From Pholis gunnellus (lineage: Eukaryota; Chordata; Actinopteri; Perciformes; Pholidae): a DNA stretch of 64,000 nt. A program made the translations under genes and the position numbers. Shown in pieces: positions 11,879 through 26,200 of this stretch (within the stretch, counting starts at the first letter, position 1; every line of letters begins with the position of its first letter). The stretch covers positions 11,291,133 to 11,355,132 of the forward strand of contig OU342804.1 of the NCBI GenBank assembly GCA_910591455.2, given 5' to 3'. Under the pieces are notes generated by a model. The model did not search any database and was not told the origin of the DNA. It saw only the letters and a list, made by a program, of their open reading frames with translations.

Positions 11879-14515
11879 TGTAACACTGGGATCGGCTTTC
11901 ACAACAACTGTGAGAACATCTTCTTTAGAGTAAAATCCAGCCACCTTAATTTGGGTGCAGGTAACCCAAATAGTTAAGAAAGGTTCAAATTGCATTTCAG
12001 AAAACAGGCAACAAGTTTCTACTGCACTGCTCTGTTTAGTTTGTTTTTTTTCACCGCTGTGGCCAGTGGCTCCTCTGTCAGGAGCCTGACTTCTACTTCA
12101 GACAGACAGAATAAAAGCACACAGCCTGTCACATGTTGGTGAGGCGCCATCATTACCGTCATCAGCATATACCAGCCAGCGGTCCTCCTATCAGGCGAGG
12201 ATACTCCTGTTCCTGCCCAGCTGCAGTGTGTCTGAGCTGCCTGCAGATGGCGATACAGACACGTGTCTCTGGAGCGTCGGTGAGCCTGAACTACCAGCCA
12301 CTGAGGACACCGATGAGGCTGCTGGTTGGATGGATGAACAGCCAGCAGCTTTGTGCTCTTCCTCCTCCTCTGTGGCTAGAGTTGCCTGTGTGGTTGCTGA
12401 AGAATAAATCAGGGCAAAGTGAATGTTAAGTCCCACAGCATGACCACTCACACTTCTAAAAACTCCTCAGTGAATGTTCATGAATACATCCCAAACTCTA
12501 TTCACTGTTTGATTTGATTCATGTGGTGTAGTATCATGACACAGATGTGAATCCACCAAAAGTAATTTAGAGCCCAGATAGAAATAGCTCCCATCAGATA
12601 CACCTTTACTGTTCTTCAGTTAAATGTCTGCATTCAAAGCCCTTCATGGACACAAACAAAAGAGAACTGGTGTTTAAAAATGCAAATCTGTGATATAAAC
12701 ATGATAATAAGAAAGTTAGTTAAACTGTAGCAACATTGCATCACCACCAGGACAATGTGAAAGTCCAAATATTCTCACCACAACCCTTGCTGACCCTTTT
12801 AAGTTGACACATCATACGGTGCTGTTCCTCAAGGTCTGCAGTGGTTTCAGCCTGTCTGACAAACTGTGGTTCTACCAGAGTAGAGGAGCAGAATAACATT
12901 AAGTACATTACATACAGTTGTATTGGCCAAACACACAGCTGTAAACACAGACACTAACATCTATAAGTTATTTTACAAAGCAAGACTAAAGGACTAAATC
13001 TCTTTAGATTCCTAAGACTTTCAGTAGTAAAGGGCACTAGCTTGGAAACAAACTTTCACCATGGCTGGATTTATCCTTTAAACTAGTACCATGTTTGTCA
13101 TGATGTCCTTTTCCATCTGTGTTGTAACTTTCTGTGTAACTTCACAAACAACAGCTCCACCACTTCTACTTTTGACTACTTCGTAATCCTTTTAGAGCTC
13201 CATGCACATTGGCCCAAACAGGCTGTTGTAGCACAAATCTCTTTTGGTGCTGGACTGAATTCAAACAATGCCTTACTCTTTTCTAACAGACTATGTGCAT
13301 TAGCGGATTTTTTTATTTGTCTAAATGGCTGTAAACCTAACAGGGCTCCGCGTCAACTCTCTCCTCGAGCACCTCGGGTTGTCGAGGAGCAGCGTCGACC
13401 TCTCGTCATATCAAACACCAACGCTACGGCATTGAGACATGAATGAAAAGCAGTACTTTGGGTTTCAAATTAAAGTGTATGCATGTATAACCCAGTGCTG
13501 TGAAGCTGGTGTAAATATTTGGACCACTAGCAAGAAATAAATATATATTGATGTGTTTTGGTGCTCGAAATTTGAACGTTTTGCAGGTTGATTGGGTGAG
13601 GGAAGTTTAAGAAGATGTGTTGATTTTATACCTCATCCCCATCCTTTAACTGTGCTTTCGTCACTCTCATAGTTCTGTTTTATGTGATTTGTGACAAAAC
13701 TGTCCTAACAAACATGTTCAACTAATTAAGTGAAAACTAGTGTATATGCTGCTTTGTTTATAGTGATATAATTAATCAGAAGTTAAAAGGTATAAAGGTA
13801 CTTGTGGTTGAATGATGATGTAAAACAGTTTGACGTTATTTCTGTGGCTTAAAATGTAAAGAATATTGTACTTTTTATTTTCCTAAAACCTCCCAGCCTA
13901 CCTTCTGGGAAGGGCAGGCGCTATTTAAAAGCCGGGGTCATGTCATCCAGCACAACGTCCATGGCATTCAGTGTTTTACTCACAGATCCTATGCAACATT
14001 CATTCTGATCTCCAAATGGAAGCCAAAAGCTGAATGTGCGTAGTTTTCAGCACTGCCGAAATATACAGCATGGAATCAGATTTGTTAGGCCCTATGTTCT
14101 TTGTCCATATGTATGTCTGTAGATTCTAGAGGCTCTCCTGCTATGGTACTTGTAAGCACAAAGAGACTGATTCTCTGTTTGTCTCGAGTAAAGTCTGCTC
14201 TAAGAGGTGTGGATGTTGTGAAAGCATTTGCCCAGTCTGTCAGTTTATTACTCACAAACTCAATGAATGTTAAGCCTTCTTTGCTATGTACATTTTTTGT
14301 ATGTAACATAACCTTGTAAATAGTTGATTATCTTGCAGCATTTTGATGACTTTTTCTAGCTGATTTGTTACGGGACTTGAAAAGGAGTATTTTGTGTACA
14401 GTCTCTTTACATCAGAGCAGATTGATGCAGTTTGTCATCACTGGTCTGTCCAGGGCTTATTGTACTAGTCTTAAGTTATTGTGATTCAATAAAATTAATG
14501 ATTATTTATGACTGA
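11879..14515 (+). other. 3' UTR of the NAV gene (inferred)
   Basis: No conserved coding sequence follows the stop codon at 11876-11878. AATAAA signals occur at 12110-12115, 12413-12418, 13536-13541 and 14488-14493, so several 3' UTR lengths are possible. The last is followed by A/T-rich repeat sequence and is the most distal reasonable end. A small hairpin (CTCCTCGA at 13361-13368 with TCGAGGAG at 13382-13389) lies within it. Confidence 0.5.
14488..14493 (+). terminator. Distal polyadenylation signal of the NAV gene
   Basis: Canonical AATAAA in a T-rich setting about 2.6 kb after the NAV stop codon. Proximal AATAAA copies at 12110 and 12413 could be used instead. Confidence 0.45.
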
Positions 14516-14559
14516 ATTTTGTCAAATAGTTCCTTAAAAAAAACTGGACTTGGAAATGT

Positions 14560-15160
14560 TTACAATCATAAAAAGTAATAATGTCAAAAAAATGTAACAG
14601 TATAGTTTGTTGTAAAAAGTAATTGTATATTATGTCATGTTATGTGAAGAAAGTCCTAAAAAATTAAAAGAAAATAGTCTTTAAAAACTCATAGTATAGA
14701 ATTTCTGGAAAGGCATTTAAAAGTCATAGTTGACTATGTAAAAAAAAATCATAGCACAGTATGTCAAAAGAAGTCATAAAAAACGTATAGCATAGTTTTT
14801 TGAAAATAGTCAAACAAATCTCATTGTATACCGCGTCAAAAACGAAATAGTATAGTATGTTGAAAAAAGTTATAAAAGGTCATATTATAGAATGTCCAAA
14901 AAAGGCATTTAAAAGTTTAGTATGTCAAAAATGTAGTATGTCTAAAGAAGTATTTATAAATCATAGTACAGCATTTAAAAACAATTGCCTTAAAAGGTTT
15001 TAGTATGATATGTAGAAAAAGGTTGTGTAGAACTCATTGTAAAATTATTTCCAAAAAAGTCTTAGTAAGTCTCCTTAGTAAGTCGTAGTAAGGTATGTCA
15101 CTTTTTTTTAATAAAAAACATAAAAAGGTCAAAAATGTTTTGGTTTAGTATGTAGAAAAA
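14560..15160 (+). repeat. Degenerate AT-rich tandem repeat downstream of the NAV gene
   Basis: About 600 bp built from diverged copies of a unit like tagtatgtcaaaaaagtcat, 30-45 bp long, with no coding potential. It lies just after the last NAV polyadenylation signal and is the opposite-strand relative of the intronic array near 10700. Confidence 0.6.
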
Positions 15161-16150
15161 AATCATTAAATAGTATAGAGGCTGTCTGCCCTTGCCCGTT
15201 GGCTCCTGGGAAGTGAAGAAAGGTTTGGTTGTAGAATGATCCTTTGGTCAACAGCAATACACCCACCAAGTGTGAAGACGATGACATAAACTGTTACTCG
15301 AGATATGTGAAAAACATACCCAAATACACACAGACAGACAGATTCCTTGCTTGAAGTTAAATGTGCACATAGCAAGTATCCTCGTTTTTAAAAACTTTTC
15401 TTATCTTAGCTTTCTTTTGGTCTGCGTTGTCTTTCATCATGAAACTGTATCCACCATTTTCAATAATGACAAAAACATCATTATCAACAATTTTATTCAA
15501 CATAAGCAAAGAAAACTGTACTTATAGGAATCATCTGTGTGGAAACATGTGATGACATCAATCTGAGGTTAAAGAGTTTTAAACATGACAAAAGTCTGGC
15601 CCTTTAATCATACAAACTCAAACTTGGTTTAGATGCTCAGAGTCATTACCTTAATGGGACAGTGAGAAGGAGAGTTTTTACAATTTATCTTCTCCAGTGT
15701 AATCGGAATTCTTATTCAAATTCTGAATAAATAGTAAAAAGATAAGGCAGCTGGAATACATAATTGTAATTGTAAATTGTAATAATTAAATGTAGCCAAT
15801 AGCATGAAATATATGTATTTGTTTCAGATTAAGTTTCCAAACAACTCTTTGTGGCCATGCCAGATTTCCCCCAAACCCTGTGTCTTTGAAACGGAGAGAA
15901 ATCAGAAAGTATTTAGTATTTGTAGTTGCTTTTCTTGCATTTTCTTGCATTTTGCATCTTTCAAACCCCAGTGTGCTAAGTTGTTACAACAACAATGGTA
16001 GTAAAAATAGATAATTTAAAGTATAGTTTATACAAATTGAAATACTCAAGTAATGTACAAATAGCTTGTGACATAAGCAGGTTCCCATTCCACTGACACA
16101 TTTCCCTGGAAAAAACATTATCTCAACAAATCAACTAATAAATGACAGAG
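15161..16150. other. Intergenic sequence, no gene seen
   Basis: A/T-rich sequence between the NAV-side tandem array and the end of slc12a1. I see no exon with plausible splice sites, no RNA gene and no recognisable mobile element. Confidence 0.5.
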
Positions 16151-16154
16151 ACAA

Positions 16155-17220
16155 GAATATGAGCAGCTCAACATGTTTATTAATCCTTAATATCAGGTAA
16201 TCAAAATTATATAATTAAATAGCAAGAATTGTTTTTTAAAATATACAGAATAATTGGTTTTTAATTGTCCTGAAACATTAAACATATTTAAATATTTAAA
16301 CAGTAGCCTGTATAATGTGGAATGGTGAAACAACTTTAGAGTATTTCACACCCAGCAAATATCAAGGAATGTTTAAAAAATAATCAAACCATTACTATCA
16401 TGGTTTAAAACAATGGACGCAATCATTTAAGAAAAGACAGGTTTTTATGCTTCAAAAATAGCTACTAGTGAATTCAGACATCTACTATATACATGTATTT
16501 TACAATCACAGCAGCAGGCAACACAGTCACTCAGTGTAACCATTGAAAAGCAGCCTCGTGTCTCTGCCTGTGTCTTTGGCTTTGTTCTTTGAGTTAGGAA
16601 GACGTTTGGTCCGACTTTGTTCTCACCAAAAAATATAAGCTTTTTATGAATATAACAATATCTGAGCCTTACGCCTTTGTTCTGTACTTTCTGCAAAGAG
16701 GTTAAACTTTGCCTGAGCTCCTAAATTCAAATTCAGACTGTCTGACATTTACAAACTCAATGTCAGACATGCATTTTTCTTCATTAAGACTTTATTGTTG
16801 TTCCTCGCTGACAGCATTCATACAAAGCCCTGAGGGCAGCACGGCATTAAGAGTTTACACTGGTAGCCAGACAGTGTACTGGCTGGTTTTCCAGATCACA
16901 ATTGCCACAAGACAAAGTCACCAGACAAAGTGATAAAAACGGGTTAATGGGTAAATATTTACAAGGTTTAGCTGTGATTGAAAATAGTTTTTTCTGTGTT
17001 TTTTTTAAAGATATGTCTTATATTTTCTTGTCTTAGCACTTGTGAGTAAGAAAGCCTTCATCAGGACCTTACTGAAACTGCTTGTGTTTTATATCGTGGA
17101 TGTTGGTCATGCGGACTGAATAACATCGTCCACGGTTCTGGTGTGCTTTACGAACATGGTCCATCATTATGGTACTTCCATTAATCTCATTTATAGCTTA
17201 GCTTATAGCGTGCAGGGTGC
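16155..17220 (-). other. slc12a1: 3' UTR of slc12a1 (inferred)
   Basis: Sequence after the minus-strand stop codon (17221-17223). AATAAA on the minus strand occurs at 16791-16796 and 16176-16181, so the UTR is about 0.4 or 1.05 kb. Nothing coding was seen. Confidence 0.5.
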
Positions 17221-20200
17221 TCAGGAGTAGAACGTAAGCACACTCTTGTGGTTGCCTCTGATGAGCACGGTGGGTGGAAGGTCCTTTGTCAGAATGTCCA
17301 GCCAGGCCATGTAGAGGAAGTCAGAGACGGACTCCTTACGAGCAATGGGCATGCTCCTGCAGGGGGTGAGGGCACACGGAGAGTATGTTAGACACCGTTT
17401 CTACCAAGCTTTAATGTTATTCAGGCAACAGTTGGTTATACTTACACAATGATCAGATTGGCTGATTTGGAGTTTTCCTGAAGCACCTCGTTCAGTCGCA
17501 CCTGGAGGTTGGTCTGTAAAACAGCAGAATTTACTTTTCAACCTAATTTTGCTGTTTAACGCACCCACCTCCAAACCAAACTAATACATGATTACGTATG
17601 TAACGTCTTCACTTAGTGTCAGTGGGTTTACCTTCTCCTCAAAGGTGCTCAGCTCTTCGTCAGTGATTTTCCAGGGCTGCTCTTTTCGCATGGCTTCAGC
17701 CTGAACGGTGTCTTTAGACCCCTCATGCAGACAGAAAGGCTCAATCATGTCCTCTAACTTCTTAAAGCTGGAGGAAGGCAGATAAGAGCATGAGCTGAAT
17801 TTGGAAAGCTGTTTTTTTCTTTCTTATAATATGCAGATACTAGGTGATTAAAGTTGACTCTTTCTGCAGCACCATCTGGTCTGCTGTCACTATCATAACT
17901 GTCAATTACCTGTCGGCGCTGGGTGGGACGTGGATGTTATCGATGACGTTGATGTCCGTACAGTTAATTCTGAATTTTTCCAACAGAGACTTCATCCTGC
18001 AAGACAGATTATCACACACTCATTAACCTTCATATGGATGTTGGTATCTATTTCAAGTTAATGCTAATGCTTCCTGTAAAGATGTTGTTGGCTCATGAAT
18101 CTTCATATCTGGATTTTGCCAATTCATTTCCCAAAATCTAACTTCCAGCCATTAAAGCTTGGGTAGAAAATGTATTTTTTGGCGTCATTTCATAATAACC
18201 TTTCAGCTTATTGTAATTCAAGCGCTACCCACGGGGAAGCAGTTTTCTGGAAAGGGTTGAACAAAAAAAAAAAAACACGCCAGAAAATATACATTCCACA
18301 TCCCGCAGCTTTCCCCAACCTGTCAGCCCCTCCCACGAGACGAGGACGAGTATAAGCATGCGCTTCATACAGTAACCTGTTCGAATGTTATTTATTCATT
18401 TAAACATGATCTGTTAAAGAGTAATCGTGATTGTAATACCAATGACACGATATATCGGAAATTCGTGATTTGAACAATATTGAAGAAGCCTTTCAAAGAT
18501 GGAGATGAAATAATAGTTGTATAACAGCTAAAAGTTAAATGCTAATAGCCTTCTGCTAACCGTAGCCGTCCCAGCTGCAGCTCAAACTATTAGAGAGATG
18601 GAGAAAAATGTAGCTAGTAGCTTAGCCTAGATTTTCTAAAACCTGAAAACACAGCTAACAGAAGGTGCAGACATCATTACTATATCCTGAAAGGCTATTA
18701 TGACATTTTTGCACAATGAGGCCAGAATAAAGAGCTGGCTACTATAGCTCTAAGATAGAATTTATAACGTTTTTTTACTCACTCTTGCTTGTCCTGCTCA
18801 CAGCGTCCAGGCTGCCCTGCAATGAAGATCCTTAATTTACTGTCTTTCCACTTCTTCCTGGTAGTGAGGATGTAGGGGAGCAGCAGGGTAAGACCTGAGA
18901 GAGAAACCAATTGGTGTTATTGTTCAATATGTATCTTGGTAATTCACATTTGCCAAGATGGTTATATGTTTGCACTTGTCAGTTTATTTGTCTACTACTA
19001 GAAGATCTATAGGCATTTATAACTTCTAGTTTACCATTTTCCCCCCTTTTTTTGGTTTCATTTTACTGTCCGGGTGTTGTTAATTTTACGTTGATCTCTT
19101 CCATCTGCACGTTGTCTGCATTAGTATGAGGGAGAATGTTACCTGTCTCTTTTTATAGTGAGAAACATAGGAGAAGGGTGCCTTGGGGAGCCAACACCTA
19201 CCTCCATCATCAAACAGCCACCACACATCAATGGTGCCTTTAGGCTGTTTCTTCTGGAACTGAGCGCTGGCCTCCAACAGCTTCTCATTCATCTTGGCAA
19301 CCTGCGGGGGCGGAGGGCCGCACACTGACACTGAGAGAGAAAAAAGACACGAGAAATGAGGAGCGGATGAGGGAGAGGAACGGTAGGAGGCAATCCTGTT
19401 CTTTGGTGAAGCGTGGAGAGTTGAGTTGGATGGGGAAATTAGTGCAAATCAACATTAGGAGCTGACTCTACATCAGCGGGAACAGACATCTCTCCAGATT
19501 GCATACTAATGACCATTGCAGTCTTGCCAGGACACAGCTCATTGGTGTGTGTGTGTGTGTGTGTGTGAGTGATGTAGAGACGGATCGAGTGAGAGGCTGA
19601 AAGCACCCTCGTGTCTCGGTTAAAGGGCTGCTCTTAAGGGATGCTCTTCAAACTGGAACGAAAAGGGCCATATTATTGGATTACACCCTCAGAGACATCT
19701 TAAGTGGGAGCGCTTGATTCAGTTATATCTCAATGGGAGTGGTGGGGATGTTTCCAAAATAAGATGTGTGCGATTGGCTTCATTTGTTAAACGTATGTTA
19801 CATCATTGGAAATATGATCTCACGCTCCTCCTCATATTGACGTAGCTCCTCTCCCCACATGTTCAAAGATCATACTTGTCTTTTTGTGCGTTACATTGCA
19901 TAGATGGAGGCCTTTCTGAAATGTCAGGTCAGATTTGATCAGAGAGAAATAACCTCAAAGGAGAGATACCTCTGGTCGTGAGCACTTGCTTAGAGGATTT
20001 CCTGGACTTCCTGAACAGTCCTTTTGCTTTCCCACCGTTCGACATCACGTCTTTGTCCAGTTCCTGTTGCTCCTTCGCTGCTTTTAGCATGTCCTCTGAA
20101 AAGACAGAAGACATTTCCTGTTTATGATACACGTGTCTGTGAATAAACGTGACATTGCCAACGATTATCTTTGGTATTGTAAAGATCTCTACAGAGGCTC

Positions 20201-23200
20201 GGCTGTAAGCTGGTACTTATTCTAACATCTTATCTGTTAACTACCCGACCTTTATAAATACTTAGTAATCTACAGAACAAAGTGTCCTGGTTTATCAGTG
20301 TCATTTTATTATTGTCCGTTACTCTGGGTCGTTGTGAGAATAAAAGTCCAGCAGCAGTGGAGTTTTTGTTCTTCTTCTGGTTAATTAAAGCAGTCAAACT
20401 GGATTCAAAGTCAGTTCAGGTGGACTACTACTCTATTTCTTCTTTTGAATTATTCTGCTATGTTGTATCAATATTTGCTGCTATTTTGAGGCCACTTATT
20501 TCCTGCCATTGTTTTTCATCCTCACCTACATTTGTGTTTAAATCGTATGGTAGTAGTATTTGTAGAAGAAGTTTTTCAACAGACCTTCTGCTTCCACGAT
20601 GTGCGACACATCAAGTCCCTGGTTCATCCTCAGCACCAATGTCCCGTACTCAAAGTCAAATGCATCACTGTCAAAAACGGAAAGAAGATGAGGACACCAG
20701 TCCAACACTAAGCTCTCCCATCTATGTTTAGTTATTGGGTACATTATTGTCACATGTGCTTCTGTGTATTTGTTTGTGACTTACTGCAGTATTCCCACAT
20801 AACTCTGCACCGCCTCTGTGCCCGCAGTCCTCCAGTTTCTCTGGAAGCCTATCAGTAATGTGTTAGGCTTCATGCGGCCAAGACCAGAAGCCTGTAAGGA
20901 AAAGCACAACACTCATAGCATAAAGATAAAACCCCAGATCAGATAACTGAAGCAACACTAGGCACAGTGTAACCCTGCGGTTGTAAAAACCTGGAGTCCT
21001 AATTAACTGGAGAAGAGAAACAAACAAAAAAACTCAACATGTCCTACACACAAGGCGGCTGTGAAGCTGTTTTACTGCCAGAAATGATGACCAGATCACC
21101 CAGCAGATCTAACTTTTTCTGCAGGGACTCATCCATTGCAGTGTTAATCAATTATAGCTCTTAATCTGCCGTGCTGTTTGAAGTAAGCAATCCTGACAAT
21201 GAACTGGGACTTTATCTCCCCAGAGCGATAGCCCGAGCCATAAGAATGTTTTCCCTGCTCCTCATTAAGTCTCTCCTCTTCTACCCCCTGCAGTAATGTC
21301 CCAGCCGGATCCTTAAGACAAGTCCAGAGTCATAACACAGCAATAGATACTCGCTGTTGTGAGGTTACAATTGGTCAATAAAACCTGTTTCTGCAATGTT
21401 TCATCCCACCGTACCCCTCCGATCAAAACTCGCAGGTTACACATTAATTAAATGGGTTAGCAGGTCTTTTTTTTTGGGGGGGGGGGGAGGGAGGTCTCTC
21501 CAGTTGAAGAAGTGTGTTGTAAATTAAAGCACTGACCTGCAGCAGGCTCTCAGTCCCTTCCCTGAAGCTTTCACAGGCCACAGCAGCGTAAAATGCCTTG
21601 CGTTTGGTCTTCCGGAGCCACAGCTGGTTCTTCTCCATGCCAGCGTTCATCTCTTCGAGGATCTCTGATCTCGGACCCTGGAGAGATCACAACATACAGC
21701 TGGATGTGAGTGGAAGTGTTTTAAAGAGTGTGTTTTAAAGAGCAGTACACCTTTTTCATATTCAGAAGACACAACTGACCCTTAACCTTAGTCTCAGGTA
21801 TCCAGACAGTTGGCATTTCATTCATCCCTGCTTGATATTTGCATGAATATGTGAAGTCGGCACAATTTTTATATTCGCTTGATGTGCAAATCTTGATTTG
21901 AATAGAAGTTTGATATAAAGTAAAACGTATAAAATAAAGAATTGGGGAAGAGGATAAGTGCAGCCGTGGTAATATCCATTGTTTTACATTTGCAAACAAT
22001 AAGATAACAATAGAACCTTACCACAAACACTTCACAGGTGAGACAGAGTCCATAGTTCTTAGAGAGGCAGTGAGCCAGGTCCAGGAGAGCTGGTCTGGCC
22101 CGTGCTGCGCCCGTCAGTGCTAAGATCTGAGGCCTGAGAAAGAATCAAGAATGTGTTTCAATGCCACTTGATATTGACTTGGTATTTTTTTCTTAAAATG
22201 TTCTTTGATTTTAACGGTTCTGCTTTTTATACATCTTACAGTTAAAAACAAGTTTTATTTTATTTTATAAATTTCTTTGTAAACTTGTATTCATCCGGTT
22301 TAATCCCTTCGAGGTTTTAAATCTCTTTTACAAGAGAGGCCTGTTCAAGATGGCGGCGTACCACATAAAAACACTGATAACAGCAAAAAGTTAAAAACAA
22401 CGTAAAAACATAACAATTTCACATAAAAGACAAATAAGACTGAAAACAAACCAGGACATTTCATCAATGACAGAAAGTACACTTAGTGCTCAAATGACCC
22501 AAAATCCTGTCTTTAAAATATTGCATGCTGATGAAATAGACTAGTTTTAAAGTGTCTCACACCAAGATGAGGGTCAGAAAACTTTTCACTTTTCAAAAAG
22601 CGCTTTCACCAGAAAAGGTACCTCTTCTAGGAATGAAAAGGTTCTATTGTTTTGAATATATATATTTATATATATATATATATATATATTTGCACCCCCA
22701 GTGATGCGATGCAGACTTTTTACCTGAAGTTCTTGACGTGATCCTCGACACCAGACAGAGACAGAGCGTTGCTGACCGCACTCACAAATGTCACCGCCTG
22801 CGTGGACGAACCCCAGTTCACATCTGGAGAGAGAACAGGAGTCCTGACAGGTAAGATCTACCATGCAGGCATCATGAATGTGCTTCCAAACGTGCATTCT
22901 CTTACGAGCGTCTCACCTGGCTTCTTGACTGTGACGTAAATGTAGAGGAGGATTTCAATGGCGTACGTGAGTAGAGCAGCCCACCAGTTGATAACAAACA
23001 TGACAACACAGCAGAGCAATGCGCCCAACAGCGAGAGCCACATGTTGTAGAATTTATATGCTGGTCTCCAACCTGAAGCATGGCAGAAGAAAGACCACAT
23101 TTAGTAACTGCAGACTTTTGGACAAGTGACGGGTAATGGACTGTACAAATATAACTTCCATGATCAGGGACAGGCAGTATTAAAATCTTACTTTGAATTC

Positions 23201-26200
23201 AAAACAAATCCATTTCCACTCAGTTCCTCCCAGGAAACGTCTTAAGTTTTTCAGAAGTTTTTTAAGAAAGTGCCTTTTGTTGATATATTCACAGACCCAC
23301 CTGGAGACTTGGCGTAGGATGCATGAAAGCAGGAGAAATTGATGAGGGCATAAGATGCCAGGAAGAAGTTTGAGATGATAGGAGCGATGGTGTTGAGATC
23401 ACCTACAGAGACAAAAAAAAAAAAGCATATTTCATATTTGAAAATCAGCTTAGTTTCTTTCACAAAGCATAAAAGTTTGTCATTTTTATATTTGTTCATT
23501 TGGAGCTTAAAATCTAATTTAAGATAAAGATAGGATGTGCCAGACAGTTGAACTGACCAATGAGAATGAAGGCCACAGAAATAATGAATGTGAGGACATA
23601 GCCACGGATTGGCTCGTTGTTCTTTCCGTATCCTTTGGCGAAGAAGTGCAGGATCTTGTAGATGTTGTCTTTACACAGTGCCTGAGGAGAAACAGAGCGT
23701 GTGTGTTTTCAGGAGTTAAGAGCAATGAGGGAGAGTTCCTCTGAAACTTTGCACTGCAATCAGAGGAAAGTTACTGACCTGGAAGACTTTGGGAGCGCTG
23801 ACGAGGGAAGCCAGGGCTGATGAAAGTGTGGCTGAGAATGTTCCAGCAGTGATGAGGGGACCAAAGCCAGATACCATGGTCATCACCTGAACCAGCGGTG
23901 AAGAGAGGAGAGTGTTAGAGATGAACAAATGAAGGAGCTCCTTCTTATGTGCAGAATAGAGTTTGAACGGCTGTGTACCTGATTGGTGTTCATCGAGCCA
24001 AATTTGCATTTCTCTACTGCGCAGGAAGAGAAATTATAGCCGAGCTCACAGGCAGCCAGTGCTGACGAACCATTACACGAGGCTCCAGCTGTAATGATGT
24101 CAGTTATGTTTCCTGTGGCGTCACGGACAACAGTGGCAGCTGACCAATCAGAGAGAAGAACAGATGTATTGCTTAGGAACAACAAACCTCACAGAAACAC
24201 CAAATATTGTTATTTCATATTTATACGTGTTATCAAGACACAATTAGTAACGTTTCTCATTGGCGTTGCGTTTCATGGGTTACTGTACTTACAAACACAG
24301 AGGGCCACACCCACATAGGTGATACCAGTTATCAGGATGGCCAGCAAGGTACCTTTAGGTATGGCAGCCTGGGGATCCTGTAAAACAAAATCTGTGTTTC
24401 AACATATTCCAAGCATAATGGTGACTATGATGGAGACTGTTTCTGTCGTGAACATATATTTAATCATTAAAGTAAAACAGCTACAGATACTATCACTTGA
24501 TTCAGAGAATTTCTTTTTATCACCTCCACCATTTTGTTTCGAAACCTATAGCACCATAGCAGCTAATGATTCCTATGCATGGCTCTTATGCAGTGGCATC
24601 TGCGTGAAAAAGTTACCCGCAAGTCGCCGGAGATGTTTGCTCCAGCCAGGATCCCGGTTGCAGCAGGGAAAAAGATGGCAAACACTGTAAAAAAGTTCTC
24701 ATTGTCCCGAAAAGCTGGAGGAAAATTCTCGAAAAAGATGTTCGCTGTGAGAGAGGGAGAACACAAAATGTAGGTGAACAGGGCTTTGTGATTGATTCAA
24801 ATCTTCACATTTTTTAGACTTTTTTGTCGTGAAGACATTAATTGTTTTGGAGAGGGTGTCTTACATTCATAATTGAAGATGCCTTCGGAATTCTTCTTAT
24901 CAGTTGCAGGAAGGAGAGTTCCTGCAAATACGTTCACTATGGCCGCCAGCAAGATAACGAGTAGAAGAATTTGTGCCTGCGTGTCCAAAAATAATTAAAC
25001 AGATTAAAGTTGTGCTTGGATGTTTTACCACAACAAGCCCAGAGATTGTAGAAAACAAGCAGCATAATGTTCATCTCTCACCTTGGCCTCCCATTCCATT
25101 CCAGCAACTGATATGCCCAACAGCAGCACCACGGTAATAATGCCAATGATTCTGATGTCGTTTATTTCATCCACCATTAAGGCGGCGTTATCCTGAGTGC
25201 GGCAGAAGGGACGAAAGAGGCACGGATAAGTGTACAGTCATAACATCGAGCCCCTTCCTCAGTCACCTGATCATTACAACGTCACACACACACACCTTGA
25301 GCAACTCCACCACGGTCTCGGCGAACCCCACCACATACATAGCTACAGCCACCGCATTGGCAAAGGCGAAAATTAGACCGATCGACCCGCCAAACTCTGG
25401 CCCCAAACTGCGAGATATCAAGTAGTAGGCTCCTCCTGAAAATGACAAGATGAAGCATAACAGAGGTGGATGATTAATCACTACATCACTGATTCATTGA
25501 TTTGATGTCGGGACAAGTTTAGAGGCTGTAAAACAGAGACAAGGCCTCCAGGGGTGACATTCAGGTGCAGTTTTGAGCCTTTTATCTTTATCTACACAAT
25601 CTGTCCTCCTGGTCATTCCATTCCCTCAGAAAAAGATTTTATGTCAGGATGAGTGTGTGTGTGTGTGTGTGAGTGTTATCTCAGGCTTTATACATTTATG
25701 AATATTGTTTAAACAGACAGCCGCAGAGGCTCTGCATGGGTGAAGTGCCTGCATGAAAGGTTTGCGACATGAGGGTTGATGATGCGTTGTCTTACCTCCT
25801 CTGACCACACCATTCGTGCATATGGCAGACATGGAAAGGCCAGTGATGGTGGTGACCACACAGCTGAGAGCAATCACCACAATTCCCAGACCTGAAATGC
25901 ACAAAATAATAGTTTCTCAACAACAACTTACTCAGGCGTTGCGCTAAAGTAATCAGTCATAAAACCCCACAGTCCACTTTAAACACAGAGATAGTCAAAG
26001 AGGCTATGAGTCCCAGCCGTCTGTGTACCTGCTACCCGCCGGCAGCTTTTTCTGCTTCTCAAAACCTTTTAGTTACGCTGGCTGAACAAAAGCTGCTGAT
26101 CGATAGGTTCTTAAGCAATGAACATACTCATGAAGCCATTTACACAATTTCCCCATTCTCCCGGCCTCTTGCACACTCACACACACAGATCGCTCATAGA

